Assembly (NCBI RefSeq): GCF_021215455.1
Contig: NZ_JAJPWV010000003.1
Span: forward strand, 310,001-374,000
Origin: Mucilaginibacter roseus
Lineage (GTDB): Bacteria; Bacteroidota; Bacteroidia; Sphingobacteriales; Sphingobacteriaceae
Reading direction: 5' to 3'
DNA: 64,000 nucleotides
Made by a program: the position numbers and the translations under genes. Each line of letters begins with the position of its first letter. The stretch's first letter is position 1. The notes under the pieces were generated by a model. It did no database searches. It saw nothing but the letters and a program-made list of their open reading frames with translations, and had not been told where the DNA came from. Of this stretch, positions 35,171 through 43,648 are shown piece by piece.

Positions 35171-36222
35171 TGGCAAACGAACTTATCTTTATAGTAGGCT
35201 TTATAGTTTTTATAGGGTTGATGCTTGCTATTGACCTCGGCCTGTTCGCAAAAAAGAACAAGCCGGTAAGCGCACGCGAAGCTGCCATTATGAGTGGTGT
35301 TTGGATAATACTGGCGTTAGGCTTTTACTGGCTTATTACGCAATATGGGCACCTGCTGCATGGCATTGACAATTTTGCCGAGCTACAAAAAAAGAACCTT
35401 GAAAACGCGCACAAGCTCAAACTTAACCCTGCTGACTTTGATGCCAGCCTTGCACTGTACCGTAAAAACCTGGGCCTCGAATTTATTACGGGTTATGTAG
35501 TGGAGTACGCCCTATCTGTAGATAATATTTTTGTAATGGTGCTGATATTCTCGGCGTTTGGTGTAGAAGAGCGTTACTACCACAAAGTGTTGCTGTGGGG
35601 CATTTTGGGTGCAGTGGCAATGCGTTTCGCGTTTATATTTTTGGGCGCTACGCTGATAGAGAACTTCCATTGGATATTATATATTTTCGGCGCGTTCCTG
35701 ATTTATACGGGTATTACGATGTTCATCAACCGCAATCAGGAAGAAAAAATAGACCCGAAGAACCATAAGGTAGTAAAGTTCGCGTCGAGGTTTTTTGGTA
35801 TACATCCTCAGTTTGAGGGCGGCCGCTTTTTTGTAAAAAGTGATGGTAAAAGGCTGCTTACCCCCCTATTCCTGGTATTACTGATTATTGAATTTACGGA
35901 TGTAATATTCGCGGTCGACTCCATCCCGGCTATATTTTCAGTAACTAAAGATCCGTACATCGTATTCTTTTCCAACATATTTGCCATACTGGGTTTGCGC
36001 TCCATGTTCTTTTTACTCGTGAACATCATTGATAAGTTCCATTACCTAAAAGTAGGTTTGGCTGCGCTGCTGGTTTTTATAGGTATTAAAATGCTTGCCG
36101 GGCATTATTTTGAGCAATGGGGTTTTGATACCGTACACTCATTATTTGTTATAGTAGGAATATTGGTTTTAAGTATAGTAGCCTCGCTGATGTTTCCTAA
36201 AAAGCAGGTGGCCGATAAATAA
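35170..36222 (+). CDS. TerC-family integral membrane protein (Alx-like)
   Basis: 350 residues with about eight or nine membrane helices. The TerC signatures are clear: VVEYALSVDNIFVMVLIFSA near 110, with its conserved Glu, Ser and Asp-Asn, and a second IEFTDVIFAVDSIPAIF near 240. Members of this family (E. coli Alx) export manganese or other divalent metals. It follows the prenyl synthase with a one-base overlap, an arrangement with no obvious functional link. A bidirectional terminator follows. Confidence 0.93.
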   Translation: MANELIFIVGFIVFIGLMLAIDLGLFAKKNKPVSAREAAIMSGVWIILALGFYWLITQYGHLLHGIDNFAELQKKNLENAHKLKLNPADFDASLALYRKNLGLEFITGYVVEYALSVDNIFVMVLIFSAFGVEERYYHKVLLWGILGAVAMRFAFIFLGATLIENFHWILYIFGAFLIYTGITMFINRNQEEKIDPKNHKVVKFASRFFGIHPQFEGGRFFVKSDGKRLLTPLFLVLLIIEFTDVIFAVDSIPAIFSVTKDPYIVFFSNIFAILGLRSMFFLLVNIIDKFHYLKVGLAALLVFIGIKMLAGHYFEQWGFDTVHSLFVIVGILVLSIVASLMFPKKQVADK

Positions 36223-36249
36223 AAATGCCCCACTTTCGCGAGGCATTTT
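36222..36249. terminator. Bidirectional terminator between TerC and the convergent gene
   Basis: Stem AAAATGCC (36222-36229) with GGCATTTT (36242-36249), 12-base loop, A-rich on one side and T-rich on the other. It sits just after the TerC stop and serves the opposite gene at 36270 as well. Confidence 0.75.
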
Positions 36250-36269
36250 CATTTCAAACTATCTTTTAC

Positions 36270-36686
36270 TTACGGCACTGAATCAATCAATACAATCTTG
36301 ATAGATACATCGCCAGGTTGTGAAATGTCATCATTTGTGTAATCTGATAATTGAGCATCTAACTGAATAGCTCGGGGAACATAAGACATGCTGTATGCTA
36401 TGCCATTATAAACCTGCGGTATTTGTTCGTAAACTCCATTGTCAAAACTGGCATAAACCAGCACACCTCCATTGTCATGAATGTATTCGTCAAGCTGATT
36501 AATGCCCAATGTTGCAGACCATGTTTTGGCGCCTGTTTGCTGGTCAGTTTTTAATACCCAGTCACTGGCTCTTACTTCTCTAAAAACCGTTTGGTTAGGC
36601 TGTATAACTTCGGTAACTTCTTTTTTGCATGAAGAGGCAAATAGTGCTATGCCGAACAACAGTGCGAGGGTCAAAATTCTTTTCAT
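36270..36686 (-). CDS. Small lipoprotein of unknown function
   Basis: 138 residues. The signal ends LFASSC (Cys 20). The mature domain has short beta strands (DWVLKTDQQTGAKTWSATLG, GGVLVYASFDNGVYEQI, DVSIKIVLIDSVP), suggesting a small all-beta fold. I recognise no family. It is a single gene, convergent with TerC, separated by the terminator at 36222-36249. Confidence 0.7.
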   Translation of the reverse strand: MKRILTLALLFGIALFASSCKKEVTEVIQPNQTVFREVRASDWVLKTDQQTGAKTWSATLGINQLDEYIHDNGGVLVYASFDNGVYEQIPQVYNGIAYSMSYVPRAIQLDAQLSDYTNDDISQPGDVSIKIVLIDSVP

Positions 36687-36754
36687 ATTGTAATGTGTTT
36701 ATATGGGTAAGAACAATCGGCACAAAAAAGGTTTAACCCTTCAGCGTATTTTTA

Positions 36755-36785
36755 TTTGCAGATGTATAATAGTTGTCTATATTTA
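36755..36785 (+). promoter_or_regulatory. Candidate promoter for the 36804 gene
   Basis: TTTG at 36755-36758, 19 bases, then TATATTTA at 36778-36785, a 7 of 8 match to TAnnTTTG apart from the final base. The ATG lies 18 bases further on. Confidence 0.5.
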
Positions 36786-36803
36786 AACTAAAATATTAGT
36801 TAA

Positions 36804-37898
36804 ATGCGCGTTTGGTTACTTCTCCTGTTACTCTTTCCGCTAAGCGGCATTGCCCAATACAAAATCAGCGGCAGGGTACTTAACGCTATAGATAACAAGC
36901 CCATTAATAACGCAAGCATATTACTCAATAACACTACCATAGGTACTGCAAGCAGCAACGATGGCGCTTTTACCTTACAAAATGTTAAAGGTGGCAAGTA
37001 TGAGTTAATTATTTCTTCGGTTGGCTACGAAACCTATATGGGCAGCGTATTTATGGAGACCGATAATATCGACCTGAAAACCATAAAGCTGCTACCCAAA
37101 TCCATCGTATTATCTGAGGTGAACGTACGCCCGGATGCTGACTGGTTTGCTAAATACGATATTTTTAAACGGGAGTTCTTAGGATCGTCCAAACTGGCAT
37201 CCAAATGCAAAATACTTAACCCCGAGCTACTTAACCTGGAATACAGCAAGAACAAACAGGTATTAAAGGCTACTACTGATGATTTTTTGATCATCGAAAA
37301 CAACGAGTTAGGTTATCGGATTAAATACCTGCTACAGGAGTTCGACTTTGATAAAAGCCGGAGAATGCTTTTTTATGGCGGCTCCACCTTGTTTGAGGAA
37401 ATGAAAGGTACATCATCGCAAAAAAAGAAATGGAAAAAGAACCGGCTGAAGGCTTACCTGGGTTCACAAGTACACTTTCTTCGGTCGGCAGTTGGCAACC
37501 GTTTGGCCGATGAGTATTTTGAAGTACTCCGGCTGGTGCGCGATAGTTCTAAAGGCAAAGGCATGTTTGATCGTGTTCAATACCTGATAAAACAACCGCT
37601 ATCGGTAACTGATTATGTAAAGCATACCGACCAACGTACCCTGTTTGCACTGCAGTTTAAGGATTGCCTGTATGTAATGTACAAAAAACGCCGCAACACC
37701 GAGGCTAACGCTTTTGCCATGAACCTGAAGGAAGCGCCAAAACACGAGGCCTCTATCATGACCATTAAGGGAAATTTTGCCGCTTTTGACCTTAATGGCG
37801 TACTAACCGATCCGCATAGCGTGGTAAACGAAGGCATATGGGCCACGCAACGGGTTGCCGAACTTTTACCTGTAAATTATGAGCCGCCGATTGATTAA
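36804..37898 (+). CDS. Carboxypeptidase-regulatory-like domain protein, exported
   Basis: 364 residues. The signal peptide ends near LSGIAQ (residue 17), followed by a CarboxypepD_reg beta-sandwich at about 20-105 (GRVLNAIDNKPINNASILLN, GGKYELIISSVGYETYMG). The rest is a typical uncharacterised Bacteroidota extension with DIFKREFLGSSKLASKCKIL, ELGYRIKYLLQEFDFD and KAYLGSQVHFLRS. Such proteins are thought to lie in the periplasm or at the outer membrane. No catalytic site is visible. It has its own promoter at 36755. Confidence 0.82.
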   Translation: MRVWLLLLLLFPLSGIAQYKISGRVLNAIDNKPINNASILLNNTTIGTASSNDGAFTLQNVKGGKYELIISSVGYETYMGSVFMETDNIDLKTIKLLPKSIVLSEVNVRPDADWFAKYDIFKREFLGSSKLASKCKILNPELLNLEYSKNKQVLKATTDDFLIIENNELGYRIKYLLQEFDFDKSRRMLFYGGSTLFEEMKGTSSQKKKWKKNRLKAYLGSQVHFLRSAVGNRLADEYFEVLRLVRDSSKGKGMFDRVQYLIKQPLSVTDYVKHTDQRTLFALQFKDCLYVMYKKRRNTEANAFAMNLKEAPKHEASIMTIKGNFAAFDLNGVLTDPHSVVNEGIWATQRVAELLPVNYEPPID

Positions 37899-37981
37899 AT
37901 AAATACTTTTAATATTTATAATTTCAGCAATTTGTTTTCTGATTATCAGCGCCTTTACTTATCTTTACAGCCTCTTAATTA

Positions 37982-38200
37982 ATGAAGCGATTTGCAAAAT
38001 ATCTTTTCTTTCTGGCGGTAGCTTTTTTAAGCATATTGCTGTGCGTGGTTTTCTATCGGGATCACCCGGACGTGCAGGCAGTATTTTATATACCGGCAGT
38101 AAATGTGTTGCTGTATTCGTTAATTGCTGATAACCTTTTCCCCTACAAAAACGTAACCGACCGCAAGCGCATGATAGAGCGCACGCGCCAGGAGTTTTAA
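37982..38200 (+). CDS. Small two-helix membrane protein of unknown function
   Basis: 72 residues with two predicted membrane helices (FLAVAFLSILLCVVFY and FYIPAVNVLLYSLIADNLF) and a basic C-terminus (DRKRMIERTRQEF). A possible -7 box TATCTTTA lies at 37960-37967, though the nearest TTTG is 25 bases upstream. Its length, sensible composition and position between two strong genes support a real gene. No homologue is known to me. Confidence 0.6.
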   Translation: MKRFAKYLFFLAVAFLSILLCVVFYRDHPDVQAVFYIPAVNVLLYSLIADNLFPYKNVTDRKRMIERTRQEF

Positions 38201-38232
38201 TTAAAATTTCTGTTTTTTTAACTATTGATAGC

Positions 38233-40566
38233 TTAGTTGCAATACTTACGTATGGCATCGTATGCTTCTTTAAGCCCCAACTCGCCCGATTTACTTAGGT
38301 CAAGGCAACCGCTGTCCTTTTCCTTTTGCGCTATACGCGCCAGGCCGCGCAGGTAATACGCTTGCTTGTCGCGATCATTGTAGGTTAGCGCAGTATTGTA
38401 ATCGGTAATGGCATCCACATAATTACGTAAACGGGCCTTAGCCTCTCCCCTGCGGATATAGGCTTGCTTCAGGTTATCCTGCAAACGCAGCGCTTCAGTA
38501 TAATCTTGTATAGCCCCGCGCGAATCCTTTAGCGCGAATTTGGCAACGCCTCTTTGCAAAAAAGCTGAAGCATTTTGCGCGTTGAGGTCAATAGCCGTAT
38601 TGCAATCCTTTACCGCGGCAATAGAGTCGCGCAGGTTCAAGCGCGCTTTTGATCTCTCAATATAAATATTTTCATTCTGCGGTTCAATCTTAAAGGCCGT
38701 ATTAAAATCATCAAAACAACCGGCGGTATCAGCCAGCAGGCTTTTCGTTATGCCACGCATCATGTAGGCCTTAATATTGCGGGGAGCTTTCTCAATAGCT
38801 AAGCTGTAATAATCCAATGCGCCCTGGTATTCTTTCTGCTCCATTTTAGCACCGCCAAGCAACAGGTAATTTTCGGGCGCGGGGTTAAGCTGTATGGCGT
38901 GGTTAAGGTCAATCCATCCACCTTCGCCGTCACGGTCGCGCAGTTTTTCCAAGCCTCGGTTGCCATAGGCTTCGGCAAAGTTACTGTCAATAGCTATAGC
39001 CCGGTCAAAATCAAGCAAGGCTACCCGCGAGCCATCCAAATGGCTACGTGTTATACCCCGTTGCAGGTAAAAAAACTTATTCTTGGGGTTGATGGTAATC
39101 CCGGCGTTATAGAGTTTGAGTGCGCCGTTATAATCGCTCAATTTATCTTTTGCTATGCCCAGGTTAAGTATGGCCTGTTCATTTTTAGGGTTGAGCTCTA
39201 ATGCCTTTTCATAATCAAGCATGGCGGCCTTGTTATTACCGGCACCCGCTTTGGCATCGCCGCGTTTGGTGTAAATATCAGTACGGCCGGGGTTAATGGC
39301 CAATATCTTGTCGTAGTCCTTTATCGCTTCGGCATACTGACCCATATCCACCTTTAGGTCGGCGCGGGTATTGTAGGCGGTTTCGCTTTGCGGGTTCAGC
39401 TCAAGCGCCTTATTAATATCTTCCAGCGCGGCAGTGGTATCCTTCATATAGTATTTAGCCTTTCCGCGTACTGCAAAAGCATTATCGTTTTTAGGACTAT
39501 ACAATAAAGTGGTGTCTGCATCCATTACTGCGGCTTCAAAACGCTGACTGTCAATATGCAGATAAGCGCGGTTCAAATAAGCATCTGCATATTTAGGATT
39601 AAGGCGGATAGCACGGTTAACATCCTCCATGGCCGAATCAGCCTGGCTTAAATTTTTATACGCGATACCCCTGTACAAATACAGCTCAGCATTAACCGGA
39701 TTAAGTTCAATTGCCTTTGTATAATCGGCAACGGCACCTTTGTTATCGGCGCTATTGCTGCGGGCGTTACCCAGGTAATGATACAGGTCGGTTAACTTTG
39801 GGTTTAGCTTAATGGCCATGTTATAATCATCAATAGCGCCCTTATTGTCGTTAATATTGCTCCTGGCGTTGCCACGATAGTAAAATGCTTCGGCATTGCG
39901 CGGGTTAAGCTGCAGCGCCTTGTCAAAATCAGCTATCGCCCCCCTGAAATCCGCCAGGTTGCTTTTTGCGTTTGCGCGATAGTAATACACATCGGCGTTA
40001 CGCGGATTAAGCTTGATAGATTGCGTATAGTCGGCCACGGCACCAGTATAATCATGAATGTTGGCACGGGCTACGCCGCGGTATTCAAACAGCTCGTATT
40101 TTTTAGGGTTAATGCCGATGGCGCGGGTAAAATCAGTAATGGCGCCTGCATTGTCGCCAATATTTAGTTTGGCATTGGCGCGATAATGGAATATGTCGGC
40201 ATTACGACTGTTTTGCAGGGCGGCCTTGTCAAAATCAATGATGGCTTCTTTAAACTGCTTGAGGTTGCTTTTGGCATTGGCGCGATAAAAATAAGCGTTC
40301 GGATAATTGTCCTTGAGCTCAATAACAGATGTAAAATCATCTACCGCTGCTTTAAAGTTTTGCATGTTGCCATTGGCATTGGCCCGGTAAAAGTAGGCAT
40401 TGATGTTCTTGGGATTTACCTCGATAGCCTTAGTAAACTCCTCAACGGCTCCCTGCTGATTACCGGCATTGGCCTTGGCATTACCACGTTGCACGTAGGC
40501 ATCACTCGTTTGCGCAAACGCGAAAGGGGCATACACAAATAACAGCAACAATAAACAATATCTCAT
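38233..40566 (-). CDS. Exported tetratricopeptide-repeat protein with about 22 repeats
   Basis: 777 residues. A short signal peptide ends near FAFAQ (residue 19), then about 22 consecutive 34-residue TPR units run to nearly the end, each close to Y-x-x-R-G-N-A-K-x-x-x-G-D-x-x-G-A-I-x-D-F-x-x-A-I-x-L-N-P-x-N. The N-terminal repeats are most regular; the last degenerate into CLDLSKSGELG plus a capping helix. It would be a long superhelical scaffold in the periplasm. Repeats this regular suggest recent duplication within the gene. It lies 36 bases downstream of the esterase gene on the same strand and could be in the same transcript. Confidence 0.92.
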   Translation of the reverse strand: MRYCLLLLLFVYAPFAFAQTSDAYVQRGNAKANAGNQQGAVEEFTKAIEVNPKNINAYFYRANANGNMQNFKAAVDDFTSVIELKDNYPNAYFYRANAKSNLKQFKEAIIDFDKAALQNSRNADIFHYRANAKLNIGDNAGAITDFTRAIGINPKKYELFEYRGVARANIHDYTGAVADYTQSIKLNPRNADVYYYRANAKSNLADFRGAIADFDKALQLNPRNAEAFYYRGNARSNINDNKGAIDDYNMAIKLNPKLTDLYHYLGNARSNSADNKGAVADYTKAIELNPVNAELYLYRGIAYKNLSQADSAMEDVNRAIRLNPKYADAYLNRAYLHIDSQRFEAAVMDADTTLLYSPKNDNAFAVRGKAKYYMKDTTAALEDINKALELNPQSETAYNTRADLKVDMGQYAEAIKDYDKILAINPGRTDIYTKRGDAKAGAGNNKAAMLDYEKALELNPKNEQAILNLGIAKDKLSDYNGALKLYNAGITINPKNKFFYLQRGITRSHLDGSRVALLDFDRAIAIDSNFAEAYGNRGLEKLRDRDGEGGWIDLNHAIQLNPAPENYLLLGGAKMEQKEYQGALDYYSLAIEKAPRNIKAYMMRGITKSLLADTAGCFDDFNTAFKIEPQNENIYIERSKARLNLRDSIAAVKDCNTAIDLNAQNASAFLQRGVAKFALKDSRGAIQDYTEALRLQDNLKQAYIRRGEAKARLRNYVDAITDYNTALTYNDRDKQAYYLRGLARIAQKEKDSGCLDLSKSGELGLKEAYDAIRKYCN

Positions 40567-40602
40567 ATATGATGCAAAACCTGCTTAGGTGATACAATAG
40601 TC

Positions 40603-41946
40603 TTAAAAAATTCCGAATTCATCCATCATCCAGTTACTTAAATAAGTAAACAATGACGGCGGTACCTCATGCGCCAGCTCCGGGTAAACAAACACCTTGG
40701 GGGTCGATTTAATATTGTTGAGCATGGTGTACTCGTTGTATGGCGGCGCCAGGTTATCCAGCAAACTCACCCCAATAAGCGCCTTGCAATTTAAATTCCC
40801 CGAAAAATTTTTCAGATCATAATAATCCAGGTTATCCAGCAGCTTGTTAAGCGGGAGGTATTTGTCTTTACTGTATTTAACTATGGCGCTCATTGGCCAG
40901 TCGGGGTTGCCCTGCAGCGCCCTGAAATCGCAAAATACCGGGTTGTTGGCCGAGCATAATTTAACGCGCTTATCCAAACTACAGGTAACAATACTTAAAT
41001 AGCCCCCCATACTACCGCCTGAGCAAATGATGTTGGTTGAATCCAACTCCGGGCGGGAGCAGATAAAATCGACCGCACGTATGCAATCCATTATGGCGCC
41101 CCGGTAAATATATTTCTTTTTATTCTCGATATCGGTAGTCAGGTAACCATCTTTTGTAGGATGCACAATATCCCGGCTGTTGCCCTGCCCGCGAACGTTA
41201 AAAGACAAGATAGCAAGTTCCGAGTTGCCAAATATCGGCTTAACACCGATACCGCCATATCCCGGCAGCACCAGCCATACCGGCAGCTTTTTACCGGGTT
41301 TAAGGTTTTTGGGTATGGTAAGCCAGCCGCGCACCTTCAGGTTACCTAATGATTGCGCCTCTACCAAATAAACACTCGTACCCCCCTGCGCCATATCTGG
41401 CTGCTCGATTACCTTGAAGTTGGGCTTCACGGCGTTGAGCTCCGCGCGGGCATCCGACCAAAAATCATCAAAGTCAACCGGCCGGGCGGCGGTAGATTTT
41501 ATTTGTTTGGTGTTAAAGCCATAAACGCGGCGTAGAGTATCATCATACTCGGTAACGTTTATCATGAAAGCTACCTTATAAAAACCCGGGTCTTTTTGCT
41601 GCGGGAGGGTAAAAGCGTATTTGCCGTTGGCATGTTTTCCCAGCTTTATTGGCATTGATTTGGATCCCAATTCCTTATTCTTCAAGTCAGTTACCAGGTA
41701 GCTTAGCGTGCCTTCCTGCACTAAGTTGTATGAGTTATGTATCTTCAGCTCATACTCCACTTTCTCGCCCGGCTGAAAAATGCCTTCTTTCTTTTTGGGC
41801 GATGCTTCAAACGTAAATTCGCCCTCCTGCTCGGCACCGCTGCCGTGCTCCTCATCCTGTTGCTGCAAAAAACTGCTCACGGTGCAAAAAGCCTGTGTTG
41901 CCACAAGCATCAATACAGCCGTAAATAGTATCCTGACTTTATACAT
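40603..41946 (-). CDS. Exported AXE1-type acetyl-xylan esterase/hydrolase, copy 2
   Basis: 447 residues. A signal peptide ends near ATQAFC, followed by an acidic stretch (EEHGSGAEQEGE) and a beta-sandwich prefix, then the alpha/beta-hydrolase domain of the AXE1 (acetyl xylan esterase) family from about 150. The nucleophile elbow is GGSMGGYL, and the acid and base residues are plausible in SLLDNLAPP and ELAHEVP; KYIYRGAIMDCIRAVDFI is a family hallmark. It is a paralogue of the gene at 43649 with about half of the residues in common, by eye. It could deacetylate glycans in the periplasm or act on another ester. It ends the four-gene minus-strand unit before the TPR gene. Confidence 0.85.
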   Translation of the reverse strand: MYKVRILFTAVLMLVATQAFCTVSSFLQQQDEEHGSGAEQEGEFTFEASPKKKEGIFQPGEKVEYELKIHNSYNLVQEGTLSYLVTDLKNKELGSKSMPIKLGKHANGKYAFTLPQQKDPGFYKVAFMINVTEYDDTLRRVYGFNTKQIKSTAARPVDFDDFWSDARAELNAVKPNFKVIEQPDMAQGGTSVYLVEAQSLGNLKVRGWLTIPKNLKPGKKLPVWLVLPGYGGIGVKPIFGNSELAILSFNVRGQGNSRDIVHPTKDGYLTTDIENKKKYIYRGAIMDCIRAVDFICSRPELDSTNIICSGGSMGGYLSIVTCSLDKRVKLCSANNPVFCDFRALQGNPDWPMSAIVKYSKDKYLPLNKLLDNLDYYDLKNFSGNLNCKALIGVSLLDNLAPPYNEYTMLNNIKSTPKVFVYPELAHEVPPSLFTYLSNWMMDEFGIF

Positions 41947-41948
41947 TA

Positions 41949-42770
41949 TTAGAACTTTGTTATTACTGATAACGAAAACGTAGTACCCTTACCGGTTGAC
42001 CGCCCTACCAAAAACTGGTTAACTCCCGCGAAAAACGACAGCTTAGGATTAACGATATAAGCATAGCTAAATGAGCCTTGCGTGTAAGAAAAATCCTTAT
42101 TCAGCACCAGGTTTTCATCCAGTATTTTATTTATACTGGTTGAGTAGTTGCCTGATACACCCAATGCCAGCTGGTTATGCTTGTCAAAATTCAAACCAAA
42201 GGCACCCGTGTACCGCACCTGGAATGGCCCGGCATTCTGAAAATACTGGCGGCCGCCCACTTCAAGGTTCATGTAATAATTTTTTGAGCCGATCTTGCCG
42301 CTGCCCGAACCAATTGCCCTCACCTCGGCACCGCCTGATGAAAAGCCGAGGCTGGTATCGCTGTAGAGCGGTGCTATGGCCATACCCTGTATGGCAAAAT
42401 AATATTTAAAGTTGATGTTGGTGAGGTAATACCTTACGCCAAACTCCATATCGCCCAAACCCTGAGATGTTGCAGCAGGCATATCCTGACGCTTAAACTC
42501 GTTAATGATGTAAGGTAATGATACCACCCCTGTAAGCCTGCGGGTAATACCATACTCGCCATAAAGCGATAACGAGCGCGATTCGAAATATCCGCCCTGC
42601 TCATAACTGCCCAGCCTGCCGCCCTTATCCCACAGTTGCGATGCCCTGAAGTAGCTTGCCGTAACCGATACCAGGTAGTTGCCTTTTTTTACCGGCCAGC
42701 CGCCCGCCAGTACCGTAGCGGGTAATGCTGCAATTATAAAGGCAATGGCTGTTTTGTAAAATATTTTCAT
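41949..42770 (-). CDS. Outer-membrane beta-barrel protein, copy B
   Basis: 273 residues. A signal peptide ends near TVLAGGW (residue 22), and the mature chain is a series of amphipathic beta strands with repeated aromatic girdle residues (YFESRSLSLYGEYGITRRL, YYFAIQGMAIAPLY, FSYAYIVNPKLSFFAGVN) ending in TKF. It is a paralogue of the next gene upstream (42783-43634), with the shared opening GWPVxKGxYxxS and a shared RGTGKG(T/Y)-like hairpin near the C-terminus. The gene spacing is 2 bases to the esterase and 12 to its paralogue, so all are one operon. Substrate unknown. Confidence 0.78.
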   Translation of the reverse strand: MKIFYKTAIAFIIAALPATVLAGGWPVKKGNYLVSVTASYFRASQLWDKGGRLGSYEQGGYFESRSLSLYGEYGITRRLTGVVSLPYIINEFKRQDMPAATSQGLGDMEFGVRYYLTNINFKYYFAIQGMAIAPLYSDTSLGFSSGGAEVRAIGSGSGKIGSKNYYMNLEVGGRQYFQNAGPFQVRYTGAFGLNFDKHNQLALGVSGNYSTSINKILDENLVLNKDFSYTQGSFSYAYIVNPKLSFFAGVNQFLVGRSTGKGTTFSLSVITKF

Positions 42771-42782
42771 ATTGATGGAGTA

Positions 42783-43634
42783 TTATCTTAAATAATTAGC
42801 ATGATGTTTGCCATAATAAGGCAACTTCATTGATGCTGACAACGAAGCACCATAACCCTGGCCGGTGTTACGGCCTGTAAAAATGTAAAAGCCGCTCAAA
42901 TTCATGGTGAAGCGTTTGGAGAAGGTGTGCCCGAACCCCGCCGTGGCACGCTGATAGGCATAATTGCGCGCAGCGAAAGCGTTAAGCGTAAGTCCCTTAT
43001 CATCGCTTTGCGAATAAATGCCGCCGTAGCCGAAGTTAAGCTGATTAGCATCATCCAATTTAAAACCCAGTAGCCCATCCCAGGTTAGTTGCCGTGGCGC
43101 ATTGTTGCCGAAATATTGGCCGCCACCTAAATCAACATTGTAATATGTTTTTTTACCCAACGGACCGGAGTTTGATAGCCGCGCTACCATGCCTGTATTA
43201 CCCAAGCCAAATACCTTGGTATCGCTGTTCTTATACAACGGAGCAACACCACCAACATATAGCGTAATGTAGTTGGCATAATTAAAATGCTTTAAAACTC
43301 CGCTCAAACCCAGTTGCAGATCGCCAGCGCCACTTTGGTGAAAGGTACCGTATTGGTTGGTAGTAGTTTGATATGATGCAGGCAGGGTAGCTATCAGGTC
43401 AAGGCCACGGCTAAGCCCATAAGCAGCATACACCCCTAATGATTGCGCCTGGAAACTACCGTCAATATTTTCGAGCTTGCCTGCATTGTTCCATCCCTTA
43501 TCAGCCTTGTAGAACGATATGGTGGTTGATATTACATAATGCCTTTTGCCTACCGGCCAGCCTGCCCTTGCAGGGGCGGCTTGCATCAGCACGGCAAACG
43601 ATGCGCTTAAAAGTATCTGTATATTAATTTTCAT
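42783..43634 (-). CDS. Outer-membrane beta-barrel protein, copy A
   Basis: 283 residues. Signal peptide ends near APARAG (residue 24), then GWPVGKRHYVISTTISFYKA and repeated amphipathic strands with the pattern YxxYGLSRxLDLIATLPASY. The last residues are MKLPYYGKHHANYLR, so the barrel does not end in Phe as copy B does; the His-rich tail may be an extension. It is closely related to copy B and lies between it and the esterase A gene. Could be an outer-membrane channel for esterase products or a structural barrel; this is inference. Confidence 0.76.
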   Translation of the reverse strand: MKINIQILLSASFAVLMQAAPARAGWPVGKRHYVISTTISFYKADKGWNNAGKLENIDGSFQAQSLGVYAAYGLSRGLDLIATLPASYQTTTNQYGTFHQSGAGDLQLGLSGVLKHFNYANYITLYVGGVAPLYKNSDTKVFGLGNTGMVARLSNSGPLGKKTYYNVDLGGGQYFGNNAPRQLTWDGLLGFKLDDANQLNFGYGGIYSQSDDKGLTLNAFAARNYAYQRATAGFGHTFSKRFTMNLSGFYIFTGRNTGQGYGASLSASMKLPYYGKHHANYLR

Positions 43635-43648
43635 TCCGGTTCAGGTTA

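Noticed and set aside
38233..40566. Tandem DNA repeats as a possible CRISPR array
   Set aside because: The repeats are about 102 bases, in frame, and encode TPR units; no spacer pattern and no cas genes.
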